From Panaeolus papilionaceus (taxonomy: Eukaryota; Basidiomycota; Agaricomycetes; Agaricales): a DNA stretch of 64,000 bases. The stretch is taken from positions 108,605-172,604 of the forward strand of contig JADNRZ010000043.1 in assembly GCA_015501605.1 (NCBI GenBank), read 5' to 3'. Under the pieces are notes generated by a model. It searched no databases, was not told the DNA's origin, and worked only from the letters and a program-made list of their open reading frames with translations. A program made the translations under genes and the position numbers. This document shows, piece after piece, positions 34,455 to 45,964 of this stretch; position 1 is the stretch's first letter; the number at the start of each line of letters is the position of its first letter.

Positions 34455-35565
34455 ATAGACGAGGCAAGCGATATTTCGACCCCATCGCCACCATTTGACA
34501 GCATTTCGTTGCTGCGATTCTCGCCCACAACCCAGGGCACCGGCTTGTCTCAGCATGGGATCCCGTGAGTCTATGCATTACTTCTCTTGTTGAAAATGCC
34601 CCTGATATAGTTAGCGTGCCATAGACGGTCAGATTGGACTTGAATTCAGAAAAAATCACGAATTTGGGGCAACATTCCGACACCATTATTTCAATGACAT
34701 CCGTGCATGGAAATCGTAAAGTCTTTCGATTTTTGGCTTTCTGGCTGCCCAAACTCATCATTAATTCTTCTTTTATTTTATGCAGAGTCACCCATTACTG
34801 GTTCATGGGACCGCATGCTGCGTTTCTGGGATCCACGCTCCGCCAAAGCCCAAGAATCCCAATATGACACCAGAGCGAACTTTCGCTATTGACCACCTCG
34901 ATAACACCTTGGTCATCGCCATGGCCGGCTGCCTCTTCCATATCTATGATATTCGCAAGATGGATGCGCCAGCTCATCAGAGAGAGAGCAGCTTGAAATA
35001 TATGACGCGTTCGTTGGCTTTTATGCATGGTGGTCAAGGTGTGTGTGGTTCTCGCATTTGTTTCAATATCTTGCACTGACTTGTTCAAACGTTATTTTAT
35101 CCGCTTGTCATCATCACAGGTTATACAACCGCGTCCGTTGAACGACGTATTACCGTGGAATACTTTGATCCATCACCCGCCTCCCAAGAAAAGAAGTGCA
35201 CCTTCAAATGCCACCGTCAAACCATCGACGACGTTGAACACGCCTGGCCCGTTAACTCGCTCGCATTCCACCCTGTCTACAACACCTTTGCATCGGATGG
35301 GTCAGATGGAACAGTTCCTATCTGGAACCACAAGGTGAAGAAGAGGCTGAGGCAATACCCTAAGCTGTCTGGACCTGTGCGAGCGTCGCGTCGGTTGCGG
35401 TTCGTTATACATCAGATGAAGCAGAGGAAGGCGCGAGGGCTGCGCAGATTACACCCTGGATCGGCGTTAGGAAGGTTGGAGATGAAGCAAAGGTACGTTT
35501 TTATCACTATATATGCACCATCGTGGACGCTGATTTTCTTTGTTTCTTTTAGCCCAAATCTTGGA
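34455..35565 (+). pseudogene. BUB3: BUB3 (mitotic checkpoint WD40 protein) pseudogene
   Basis: Pieces of a Bub3/Rae1-type beta-propeller appear in order on the plus strand: FDSISLLRFS, LVSAWDP, ITNLGQHSDTIISM, ITGSWDRMLRFWDPR, TLVIAMAGCLFHIYDIRK, RESSLKYMTRSLAF, CTFKCHR, SLAFHPVYNTFASDGSDGT and KKRLRQYPKLSGP. Several join only after changing frame (near 34540, 34630, 34865 and 35390) and at least one blade is missing, while splice borders (such as 35038-35119) are still visible. This is a dead copy; the essential functional gene must lie elsewhere. It ends about 450 bp before the GTPase gene at 36011. Confidence 0.7.
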
Positions 35566-36010
35566 GTGGTTAAACAACGCGCATACGATTCACAATCTCT
35601 TTTTTCCTTGCTGCTATGTCGTATGTTATCGTTGTACGCAAATCCATTGTGTTCCTATCATCGGCTTGGCATCGCAATCTGTATCCGCGATTTTATGCCT
35701 TGACTTGAGGCATAGCGAGAACGTCAATCGACCCATGGATCTGGTTTCCCTCTCGTGTCACTAGGTATGATCGATTAGATCGAACCATTTGACCGCCTCA
35801 TGGCTGTTAAGAGTTAGTCTGTGTCATCGATATAATTATGTTCTGCGTTGTTCCGAGGCGCAGTGAACTCATACAAATGACCTGCACGAGGCGTTCGTGT
35901 GGCAGGCAAAGTATATTTCTTCAGGTCGATTCTTTTCCTCACGCACTCATCCTGCCTTCCCACCAACGATCCGTTGCCCTCAGTCCCTTCAATATCCTTT
36001 CGCTAGCGAT
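35566..36010. other. Intergenic, upstream region of GTPase copy C
   Basis: No gene or repeat seen. A CT-rich tract precedes the ATG at 36011. Confidence 0.4.
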
Positions 36011-37408
36011 ATGGATGCTCCGGCTCCCGTTGAATACAAGAACCTAGAAATCCATGGACCGATTTCAGTGGAAGAGATAGATGAATCGGATAACGACAAG
36101 CTTGGATGGGGCTTCGTGATATTGTGCGTGTTTGCAATTCCTGGTTTATTGTTTACTCACCCATTCGTAGACTCATGGGCGTAGTAGGATCCGGTAAAAG
36201 TACCGTGAGGTCATGCATTATACCTTCATACTTGTAGTTGTTGATATCTTATTTTACTCCACCGCTATAACAGTTTATAGAGACGCTTTCGTTGAATGGT
36301 GCTACGAAGATCAAGTTGCCGAGCTATACACAGTCAGTCATCCCATACCGAGTCAAAAATGTGACCTGGCGCGAACATGCGGTGCATATTGTGGACGTCC
36401 CTGGGTTTAGAGACACTAAAATTTCACAAATGACAATTGTTTCAATGTTATGGGAATGGATGAAGAATGCAGGGTGAATTTTATCTACTCTCGACTCTGA
36501 AATAAATTCCTAATCGTTACTCTCAGTATCCAGGTCTTCTACCACATTGTGTATCTCTGGGATATTACCTTCGTTCGACTGCCTGGGAGTCAGAGACATG
36601 TGCTTGAAACTTTTCAATCCATCACAGGTGTTGGTGCTGCCACGAACATCACCTTTGCTACCACGAAGTGGGACACCATTCGGGATGAAGCTCGGGCCAA
36701 GCGGGCGGAGACGCACTTCAACCAACTCAGGGATGACATTTTTACGGTATGTCTTCCTTGGATCTCGCCACAACATCAAACTCTATTTAACCTGACGTCT
36801 TTATTTAGGGATATACATATACAGGCAGTGAGATAGTCAGATTTGACAACACACCCGAGTCAGCTTTGTCGATTCTGGATGGCGTTGCAGGTCGATATAA
36901 TGGAGCAGTCAAGTTTCACCTTGAAGATATGGTCGTTAATAAAAGGACCCTCAATGCGTCTCCGCTTGCGGCCAACCTGCTCACCAACCTTCAAGATCGA
37001 ATTCAAAACCTTCAGTCAGATATATCCAATCTCCAGTCAGTCATAGATCATGCATCAGCAAAATCAAACATGCCCCTTGTTTCTACCCTTACTCCAATGC
37101 TCGAAGAAGCTGAGGAGGATCTTCTTAAGTTCCAGGAGGAACTGCAAGAGTTTCATACACTACCCACCCCTGATCATCTGGATGCTGCACCACAGGTTCA
37201 CGACTCGGACATTGTTGCGACCCAAACACCACTCTCAGATTCAGATAGTGACGTTGCCCATGCTTCGACGATGACTCCAGGTTCGCCTCGGAGCGATCCG
37301 AGGACGCCTGAAGCACCCCTGCGCAAGCGGGGGATATTTCCACAAGCCAAGAGTTGGGTTAAGCGCTCTATCAACGGCCTCTCAAGGCGTCATGTCGACA
37401 AAGCGTAA
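36011..37408 (+). CDS. P-loop GTPase (AIG1/Era-like G domain), copy C, 5 exons, 388 aa
   Basis: Exons 36011-36123, 36171-36204, 36274-36473, 36527-36746 and 36809-37408; phases fit. Exon 2 is the same 34-nt P-loop exon (GVVGSGKS, residues 41-48, followed by Thr). G3 is DVPGF and, unlike copies A and B, the G4 position is a more canonical TTKWD. The LPGSQRHVLETFQ block and the helical C-terminal part (LLTNLQDRIQNLQSDISNLQ) are shared with the others. The C-terminus carries an extra Ser/Asp/Thr-rich tail (from about residue 310) and a basic end (KSWVKRSINGLSRRHVDKA). Intact. The role in the cell is unknown. Confidence 0.85.
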
Positions 37409-37856
37409 TCTGGTGGGTCCATTTCCGTATGTAACACAAGCATACATGCTAACGCGAACCTCTCTTTTTTTCGGGGAATGTTGTTTTTTTCGCTTTCAAT
37501 TCCTTTCTGGACTTGTCCTCGTTGTAGTTAATATGCCTAGGGTTGTCCCTATGTTTGCAAATCAGTTTCGATCGACACTGTTTGTGTATGTAACCTGTCC
37601 CAGTGTATTTATGGTGACCGTTCTGACTGAGTGTCGGGTGAATAACATTCATCTTTAGTTACCCCTCAGGTGCACTGTTTGAACTATGACTAGCATATCC
37701 CTACTATACTACATATTTATCTAATTGTCGTAGCTTGATGGTACACTATTGTCCCTTGAGAAAACCACTTGGAAATACGCTGGCAAAATCCTGTTGAAAG
37801 CTCTGACAGCAGAGCAAAATCATCCATCTCCTTGGGTGCATTGATGAGCACCAACC
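37409..37856. other. Intergenic between GTPase copy C and the copia element
   Basis: 3' flank of the GTPase gene. The last bases, CAACC at 37852-37856, are the left target-site copy of the copia insertion. Confidence 0.5.
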
Positions 37857-38196
37857 TGTTAGAATATTTTTCTATTGTCTACCAGTTCCCGAGTCGTCTC
37901 TATTCTTGTCTCCTTATTGTTCCATCTATCTTTACTTGTAACCGGGAACTTCTTCATACCCACATTATGCATCATCCCTTATACCAAAGTATTGGTATCG
38001 TTTCAGCTATATTTACCTAGCTACTCTACATGTATATAAGCAGTCGAGTAGCACCTCAATTCTATAGTGTTTCTCTCTTTTCTTTACCTCTGCTTAAGGA
38101 CTCAACACTCAGTCCTTTCTTCTTTATCGTTCACCAAGGTTCCTCTCCACAGTTGCGACTGTTGGAGTTCACTATCGCCCTAGCCTTATTCTTTTA
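37857..38196 (+). repeat. 5' LTR, 340 bp
   Basis: Starts TGTTAGAATATT and ends TTATTCTTTTA, so it lacks the usual CA end. A TATA box (TATATAAG) lies at about 38033. Confidence 0.95.
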
Positions 38197-38209
38197 GGTT
38201 ATGGGCCCC
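38197..38209 (+). other. Primer binding site, half-tRNA initiator Met
   Basis: GGTTATGGGCCCC directly after the LTR, complementary to the internal (anticodon-side) part of initiator tRNA-Met, the copia-type half-tRNA primer. Confidence 0.75.
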
Positions 38210-38258
38210 GACACCCGCTCATAGGAACCCCGTATTGCTGCTCGCACTTTGCTAGTGC

Positions 38259-39905
38259 ATGCCCAAGTACATCAATCGCTTTCAACCACCTTACGCTGTT
38301 GCCAGCACAGTACCAACAACAAATACCAGACTTACAACTTATCGACATCTTCAACAAATCGGATCAGAGTACTACAACGAAGAAGACTTTTACTATTGGT
38401 CATCTGACGAAGGCATCTTTGCTTTCAACCGTTATCAAATCAACACAGACGAGTGGGAGGAATTTTTGAACACCTCCACTACTGATCTTCATGGCTGGGA
38501 AGCCAAACTCGACTGGGGCACCACCAGGGACACATCATTACCACCAACACCACCACTGGTTATCAATCCAGAATTAGTTCCCCTACCTGACAGTGACACC
38601 GAATCAGATTCTTCAGATTCTTCAGCCTCATCAAACTCCACCACTGCATCTATCCAAAATTGGTTTGATCTACACTACCGAGGATACGAAACCTGGGAAA
38701 TGTCTGTCTCCAAGGAATTCGATTCTGTTCCCCTTCTCAATGTCAACGCCACCAACTACCGTGTTTGGCGTGCGCGTGTCGAGAATGCTGCCAAAGCTTG
38801 TAAGGGAACTATCTTCCTTACCGGAGAAGGAAACTTCACCTCATCTGCCACAAATACAACTGTCGATTCCCAGGAGGATCATGATCGCATTTATAATGCC
38901 ATCACCCAGAAGCTCCCAGACGCTCTCTTTACACGCTACAACAGCCTCAATAGTGTGTTCAAACTCCTAACTGCTCTCAAGCAGGACTATGGCACCAGTG
39001 TTACTGCCACCGAAGCCTGGACCGAAGAGAAACTATTCTCCCTCAAATGCACTGACAACAAAAAGGTCCAAAGTCACATCAACAACCTTGCCGATCTCAA
39101 GAATACTCTTGGCGAAATGGGGATTACTATATCCGATCGCTCTTACATAAACGCCATCACCACTTCCATTCCCAAATCGTATCAGCCAATCATCACAGCC
39201 ATGCAGAGCGCTATTGCTGCCACAAACTTGGCAAATCCAACCGCTACCCCTGTCATTATCACGCCCAACCAAATCATTGCTGCTGTTCTCAACGAGGCTG
39301 ATTCTCGTACTCTCAACACCAGTACTCATGCCTCTGGTTCTTCAGCAAATTCGGCTCAACAGAACAACAACTTTGGTCATGGCAGAGGCAGGGGGAGGGG
39401 ACGTGGAAGAGGCTTTCGAGGTCGAGGTCGAGGAGGTTTTGTGCGCAACAACCAGCAACGAAACGACAATAACAGCTCCTCAAACGATGACAACTTCACT
39501 TGCTTCAAATGTGGTGGGAAAGGCCATCGCTCTCCAGAATGCCCATCCAAGAAACGCACTTACTCAGCGAACAAGATGTCGACGAAGCAGCCTGACCCTA
39601 AAGGCAAGGACAAGGACCCTTCCCAGGGACGCCCTAACAGTAACAACTCTAAGGGCTCATCTCAGTCCAACTTCGCTCAAGTTGAAGAAGCCTGGTCGGC
39701 TACTTCTCTTTATCCTGTCGATTCTCTCATCCCTTCTTTCTTTCCATCTATTGATGAGGATTATGCCCTCGTTTCCGAGGACATAGGCATTCCTTTTGAA
39801 TCAAACTCCACGGAATCACGCAAGAAGGCTGTCATCGATATTTTTGACTCTGGAGCTTCCACACACATGACCCTCATCTCGATCGACTCTCTAACTTGGA
39901 AGAAA
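38259..39905 (+). pseudogene. Copia gag and start of protease, ends in a frame break
   Basis: Starts MPKYINRFQPPYAVAS. Gag domain blocks (NYRVWRARVENAAKAC, LFTRYNSLNSVFKLLTAL) lead to an RGG-type basic stretch (residues about 374-392) and a CCHC knuckle (CFKCGGKGHRSPEC, about residue 414). The protease motif DSGAST (about residue 530) follows. About 20 codons later the homologous sequence continues in another frame (from about 39896). The rest of this frame, to 40064, is not copia-like. A programmed shift inside the protease would be unusual, so I take it as a lesion or sequencing indel. Confidence 0.85.
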
Positions 39906-41416
39906 TCCCTAGGCACCCTATTCGAGCTGCAAATTCCCAGACATTCAATGCCACAGCAATGGGTACTCTCACCATCAAACTTCCAGCTGCCAACAGTGGC
40001 AAAACCCTTGTTCTCCACCATGTGCTTTATGCACCTGCTATGTCTTCCACCCTCATCTCCTTAGGCCGTCTTGACGATGCTGGATGGTTCTGGACTGGTG
40101 GAGGAAACAAACTTGTCATTCGAAATGCAGCTAACGAAGTCATTGCTACTATTCCCAAAACAAATGGCACTTATCGCATCGATCATACTGGATCCAACAT
40201 CGCTTTCTCTGCTTCTTTCAACATTATTTCTGTCTCTCTCTCTGAGCTCCATCGTCTTCTTGGTCATGTAAACTTCGCCTACATCAAACAGATGATCAAA
40301 TCAAACTCTCTCAAAGGCTACAAACTCACTTCTGATCCTAATGATGACACACCAACCTGTATTCCTTGTGCAAAAGGAAAGATGACTTGTGCCATCATTC
40401 ATAAAGAAAGGATCTCACCTCTGGCAACAAACTTTGGTGACCATTTTCACATCGACATCTGGGGACCGGCTTCTACTCAAACCATATCCCACATGCAATA
40501 TGCCCTCACCATCCTTGACGACACTACAAGCTGGCTTGAGATGCCGCTCATGCGCTCCAAGTCTGATGCTTTTGCTACCTTCTCCCATGTCATCACTCAA
40601 CATGAGACGCAGCACAACATCAACTTCAAGGTCTTCCAATCGGATTGTGATGGTTCTTTTCTCTCCGACGACTTCAAGTCTTGGATCTCCAGCAAGGGAG
40701 CTATTTTTAAGCTCGCCACCCACGACACTCCACAGCACAATGGCCGAGCTGAATGTGTTCACAGGACTATTCTTAACATGGTCCGTGTCTTTCTCATCGA
40801 CTCTGGTCTACCCACATGGTTATGGGGAGAAGCAATGCGCCACACCGTCCTCATTCATAATCTTACCTACAAAAAGAGGATTGGTAAATCTCCTTACGAG
40901 GCATGCAGTGGTCTCATCCCTGACATCTCTCGACTTCACCCTTGGGGAGCCCCTGTTGTTTCTCAGGTTACTTCCTCTTCGAAACTCTCTACTCGTGGCG
41001 ACACTGCCCATTGGGTCGGTTTCGACCCCTCCTCAAATGGTGACTGCATTTATTGGCCTTCTCAACGCAAAATTACCACTGAGCGCAACTTCGAATTTAT
41101 CATCCAGTCTCCCATCATTGAAGGGGAGCATGTGTATCCAGATGTTCCAGAATTATCTGTTGAACCAAATTTGGATTCGCCACCAACTTCTCCTTCTCAA
41201 GATCCTATCGATCTTCCCATCCCAACATCTGTTGACAATGACGCTCAACCGGATTCTCCCACTGCTGACGCTGACTCTGAACCTGTCAATCCACTTCTTG
41301 CAACTGGCAAACGTATCTGCAAACCAACATCTCGGTATCCACAATCTTTATACAATGGTTTTGCTTCACTTTTCCCCAACGATCCCTACCTTCTCCCAAC
41401 AAAGACAAATGGTTAA
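39896..41416 (+). pseudogene. Copia protease end and integrase
   Basis: Contains the rest of the protease (LHHVLYAPAMSSTLISLGRL), the zinc-binding N-terminal integrase domain (LHRLLGHVNFAYIKQMI...CIPCAKGKM) and the catalytic core with D (HIDIWGP), D (QSDCDGSF) and E (GRAECVHR), then the GKSPYEAC target-like region. The frame ends at TAA 41414-41416; the homologous sequence (KDKWLTAMREEI) continues in the next frame, so a second indel sits near 41395. Confidence 0.85.
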
Positions 41417-42438
41417 CTGCCATGAGGGAAGAGATTCTCCGCCTCACATCTTGCGACTCTTGGGACTTCGTCGACGCACCTGACAATACCAACATAGTAG
41501 GATCAAAGTGGGTCTTTCGCACCAAACGAGATGCTCAAGGGAACGTTACTGGTTACTGTGCACGCCTTGTCGCTCAAGGCTACACCCAGGTCAATGGAGT
41601 TGACTACTACTCCGACGACACCTATGCGTCAGTATGCAAACTCCCATCTGCAAGGATGATTTTGGCTTACGCTGCTGCGAAGAACTGGGAAATAGAATCC
41701 ATGGACATCAAATCGGCTTACCTATATGGCAAACTCTCTCCTGACGAAGAAATCTACATGCGACCTCCTCCTCTTTACAATCTCGAAGGATTCAAACCTG
41801 GCCAAGTACTCAAACTCAAAGTCTCCATCTATGGACTCAAGCAATCTGGCAAACGCTGGTATGAGGTACTACAATCCATTCTCAAGGACTTTCAACTCGA
41901 ACACTGCGAACACGACCATGCAGTCTTTGTGCGCCATCATCCTGATGGTGAAACCTCCATCATCTTTGTCCACGTCGATGACATGTCCCTCATCACTTCC
42001 AACTCCAGCAAAATGCGCATTCTTAAACGTCTCATCAAATCCAAGCTTGAAGTCACCGACATGGGACCTATCTCTTGGTTTCTTGGCATAGAAGTCAAGC
42101 GTGATCGCTCTCGTGGCACCATTGCTCTTTCACAATGCGCTTACCTGGAACAAATCATCGCTCGTTATGGTTTCGCCGACGCCAAGCCTTCCGCTACACC
42201 TATGGACCCTAATGTCACCTTATCTAAGGATCAGGGACCCACCAACGCTCAAGGCATGGCTGAAATGCAAAACAAGCCCTATGCTGAGGCATTAGGCGCT
42301 CTCCAATATGCTTCTGTTGCCACTCGTCCTGACATCACCTTCGCCTGTTTTCAACTTGCCCAATTCCTCCAGAACCCTGGAATCGCCCACTGGACTGCTC
42401 TCAAGCATGTCTATCAGTATCTCAAGCAGGTAGGGAAG
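41397..42438 (+). pseudogene. Copia reverse transcriptase, cut by the palindrome
   Basis: Typical copia reverse transcriptase: KWVFRTKRDAQGN, GYTQVNGVDYY, MDIKSAYLYGKL, YGLKQSGKRWYE, the catalytic FVHVDDM (the YVDD box, near 41967), then GPISWFLGIEV and ALGALQYASVATRPDI. The copia-like reading ends at VYQYLKQ, where the palindromic element begins at 42439. The open frame runs on to 42534 only because the element happens to be open there. Confidence 0.9.
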
Positions 42439-42738
42439 TTACAATGTAGCGACTTTGTTGGTCCGTGGACTAGCTACAACGTAATGACTGAGTGTGATCC
42501 ATGGATCGCCATGGATTTCCTACATTTTGGGTAACTACACTAAATAGTTATTTCATTAGATAGAATATAAGTGAATTAATTATTACTAGTAGGTGGGCGG
42601 GTTGGGTAGGGTGGATTTCCGAGTGAGCGGCGGGTGAGCTGGAATGGGTGGATTGGTAGTTTTCCAAGGGAATGGGAGGGGGGTAGCGGGTAGGTTGGGG
42701 TGGGTGGGTAGTAGTGGATTGGGGTGGATTGGGAGATT

Positions 42739-43512
42739 TCCGCGGAAATGGGGGGAGGTTGGGGGGTGGTTTGGGGTGAGTTTATTGTAGTGGATTAGGT
42801 TGGATTAGATGAATTTACAAGGGAATGGGCAGGTAGGGATGGGGGGATTTTTATATTTCCGCGGAAATGGTGATCCAAAATTGCCCATTTCCGCGGAAAT
42901 GGGCAAATTTAGGAATTTTTCAATGCATGGATTTTTGAATTTCCGCGGAAATGGGTGAATTTGATAAATGGATTTGTTGAATTTCCGCGGAAATGGGCAA
43001 ATTTAGACATTTTAAATACATGGATTTTTTGAATTTCCGCGGAAATGGGTGAATTTGGACATTTTCAATACATGGATTTTGGATTTCCGCGGGAATGGGG
43101 AATTTTGAAAATGGTAGATTCTTGAATTTCCGCGGAAACGGGTGAATTTGGAGATTTTCAAATGCATGGATTTGTTAATTTCCGCGGAAATGGGTGAATT
43201 TGGAAGTTTTTAAATACATGGATTTTTGAATTTCCGCGGAAATGGTGATTCAATTTTGTAGATTTCCGCGGAAATGGGGAATTTGGAAATGGTGGATTCT
43301 TGAATTTCCGCGGAAATGGGTGAATTTGGAGATTTTCAAATGAGTGGATTTGTGAATTTCCGCGGAAATGGTGGACTTGTTAATTTGTGAGCAAAGGTTC
43401 CGCGGTATCGGAAATTCATTCCAATATTGAAATGAGTCAATTGTTGAACTTCCGCGGAAATGGTGGATTTTCTGTGGAATTGGGTGGATGCCATTCATAG
43501 ATTTCCGCAGAA
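42739..43512 (+). repeat. Array of self-complementary TTTCCGCGGAAA motifs, left arm
   Basis: About eleven perfect and several variant copies of TTTCCGCGGAAA (contains CCGCGG), spaced about 30-70 bp, mostly inside AATTTCCGCGGAAATGGG. Spacers repeat words such as CATGGATTTTTGAATTTCC. The mirror array is at 44891-45664. Confidence 0.9.
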
Positions 43513-44113
43513 GAGGTGGATATTAACAAACTATAACCCAAGGGTGTTGCAAACATTGTCAGCAAATAAGCAGAAGTAATTAACTCCTGCAGGTTGGGAA
43601 ATAAGTTTCCAATTAAATTCTGACCCAGTACCATGTACCCGCGGGTAGTCTTTACAAAATGAATCCAAAATCATCCAAAACAAGCAACATTTGGCAGAGA
43701 TACTAATATTTCAAGCATTTTCTGCTTGATTTTACACCGTTTCAGGCGCTCTTGGACCTGTTTTGAAGTCCGCGGGTACACCAGCTTTCATTCATGACCC
43801 GGTACCATGTACCCGCTGGTATTCCGCCCGAAACAAGTCCCAAATCATTCAAAACGGCTGTCATTTAGCTAAGATATCCATGTTTTGAGGATATTATGCT
43901 CAATTCTGCACCGTTTTGGGCGCTCCGGGGCTTGTTTTGAAGCCCGCGGGAACACCAGAATACAACCGGAAACATATCAGACCATTTACTTCATCCACCC
44001 CCAGGTGGAAAAGCAATATTGATTGAGGAAAAGGCAGAAATCATCATACCTGCAGGCAACAAGGTGTATTAAAGTATGTTTTCCCGCGGGTAGCCCACAT
44101 TTCATCAAACAAC

Positions 44114-44289
44114 ACCCTATCTAACTCTGGCATAAATTAGATGTAACTCCCTCAGTTCTGCATTATTTTGAGTGATATTGGGCTTGTTATGAGCGGATTA
44201 TCTATGGCTACAATATGGTATGTATATTCAGGTGTTCAGAGAATGATAGCAGTTGATCTTTGCGATATCTCCTCTTTTACAGGTACCCC
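44114..44289. other. Loop (unpaired centre) of the palindrome
   Basis: The only part of the element without an inverted partner. AT-rich, no motif recognised; a 63-codon ORF spans it but has no protein character. Confidence 0.8.
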
Positions 44290-44890
44290 GTTGTTTGATG
44301 AAATGTGGGCTACCCGCGGGAAAACATACTTTAATACACCTTGTTGCCTGCAGGTATGATGATTTCTGCCTTTTCCTCAATCAATATTGCTTTTCCACCT
44401 GGGGGTGGATGAAGTAAATGGTCTGATATGTTTCCGGTTGTATTCTGGTGTTCCCGCGGGCTTCAAAACAAGCCCCGGAGCGCCCAAAACGGTGCAGAAT
44501 TGAGCATAATATCCTCAAAACATGGATATCTTAGCTAAATGACAGCCGTTTTGAATGATTTGGGACTTGTTTCGGGCGGAATACCAGCGGGTACATGGTA
44601 CCGGGTCATGAATGAAAGCTGGTGTACCCGCGGACTTCAAAACAGGTCCAAGAGCGCCTGAAACGGTGTAAAATCAAGCAGAAAATGCTTGAAATATTAG
44701 TATCTCTGCCAAATGTTGCTTGTTTTGGATGATTTTGGATTCATTTTGTAAAGACTACCCGCGGGTACATGGTACTGGGTCAGAATTTAATTGGAAACTT
44801 ATTTCCCAACCTGCAGGAGTTAATTACTTCTGCTTATTTGCTGACAATGTTTGCAACACCCTTGGGTTATAGTTTGTTAATATCCACCTC

Positions 44891-45664
44891 TTCTGCGGAA
44901 ATCTATGAATGGCATCCACCCAATTCCACAGAAAATCCACCATTTCCGCGGAAGTTCAACAATTGACTCATTTCAATATTGGAATGAATTTCCGATACCG
45001 CGGAACCTTTGCTCACAAATTAACAAGTCCACCATTTCCGCGGAAATTCACAAATCCACTCATTTGAAAATCTCCAAATTCACCCATTTCCGCGGAAATT
45101 CAAGAATCCACCATTTCCAAATTCCCCATTTCCGCGGAAATCTACAAAATTGAATCACCATTTCCGCGGAAATTCAAAAATCCATGTATTTAAAAACTTC
45201 CAAATTCACCCATTTCCGCGGAAATTAACAAATCCATGCATTTGAAAATCTCCAAATTCACCCGTTTCCGCGGAAATTCAAGAATCTACCATTTTCAAAA
45301 TTCCCCATTCCCGCGGAAATCCAAAATCCATGTATTGAAAATGTCCAAATTCACCCATTTCCGCGGAAATTCAAAAAATCCATGTATTTAAAATGTCTAA
45401 ATTTGCCCATTTCCGCGGAAATTCAACAAATCCATTTATCAAATTCACCCATTTCCGCGGAAATTCAAAAATCCATGCATTGAAAAATTCCTAAATTTGC
45501 CCATTTCCGCGGAAATGGGCAATTTTGGATCACCATTTCCGCGGAAATATAAAAATCCCCCCATCCCTACCTGCCCATTCCCTTGTAAATTCATCTAATC
45601 CAACCTAATCCACTACAATAAACTCACCCCAAACCACCCCCCAACCTCCCCCCATTTCCGCGGA
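44891..45664 (-). repeat. Array of TTTCCGCGGAAA motifs, right arm
   Basis: Mirror image of the left-arm array, with the same motif order and spacing read on the other strand. Confidence 0.9.
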
Positions 45665-45964
45665 AATCTCCCAATCCACCCCAATCCACTACTACCCACC
45701 CACCCCAACCTACCCGCTACCCCCCTCCCATTCCCTTGGAAAACTACCAATCCACCCATTCCAGCTCACCCGCCGCTCACTCGGAAATCCACCCTACCCA
45801 ACCCGCCCACCTACTAGTAATAATTAATTCACTTATATTCTATCTAATGAAATAACTATTTAGTGTAGTTACCCAAAATGTAGGAAATCCATGGCGATCC
45901 ATGGATCACACTCAGTCATTACGTTGTAGCTAGTCCGCGGACCAACAAAGTCGCTACATTGTAA

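Larger units (their letters stand above)
42439..45964. mobile_element. 3,526-bp near-perfect palindromic (foldback) element
   Basis: The arm 42439-44113 (1,675 bp) is repeated inverted at 44290-45964 with no net length difference around a 176-bp loop. Both ends read TTACAATGTAGCGACTTTG. In the parts compared base by base I found one mismatch (T at 42466 against the C expected from 45937). TTAC recurs directly after the right end, so TTAC or TTA may be the target duplication, but this overlaps the terminus. The two arms give the same short ORFs (82 and 65 codons) on opposite strands, which are not believable genes. No transposase. The superfamily is unknown. Confidence 0.95.

Noticed and set aside
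43250..45153. Mirror-image ORFs of 82 and 65 codons in the two palindrome arms
   Set aside because: They are made of TTTCCGCGGAAA spacer repeats, have no protein character and exist twice only because the arms are identical.
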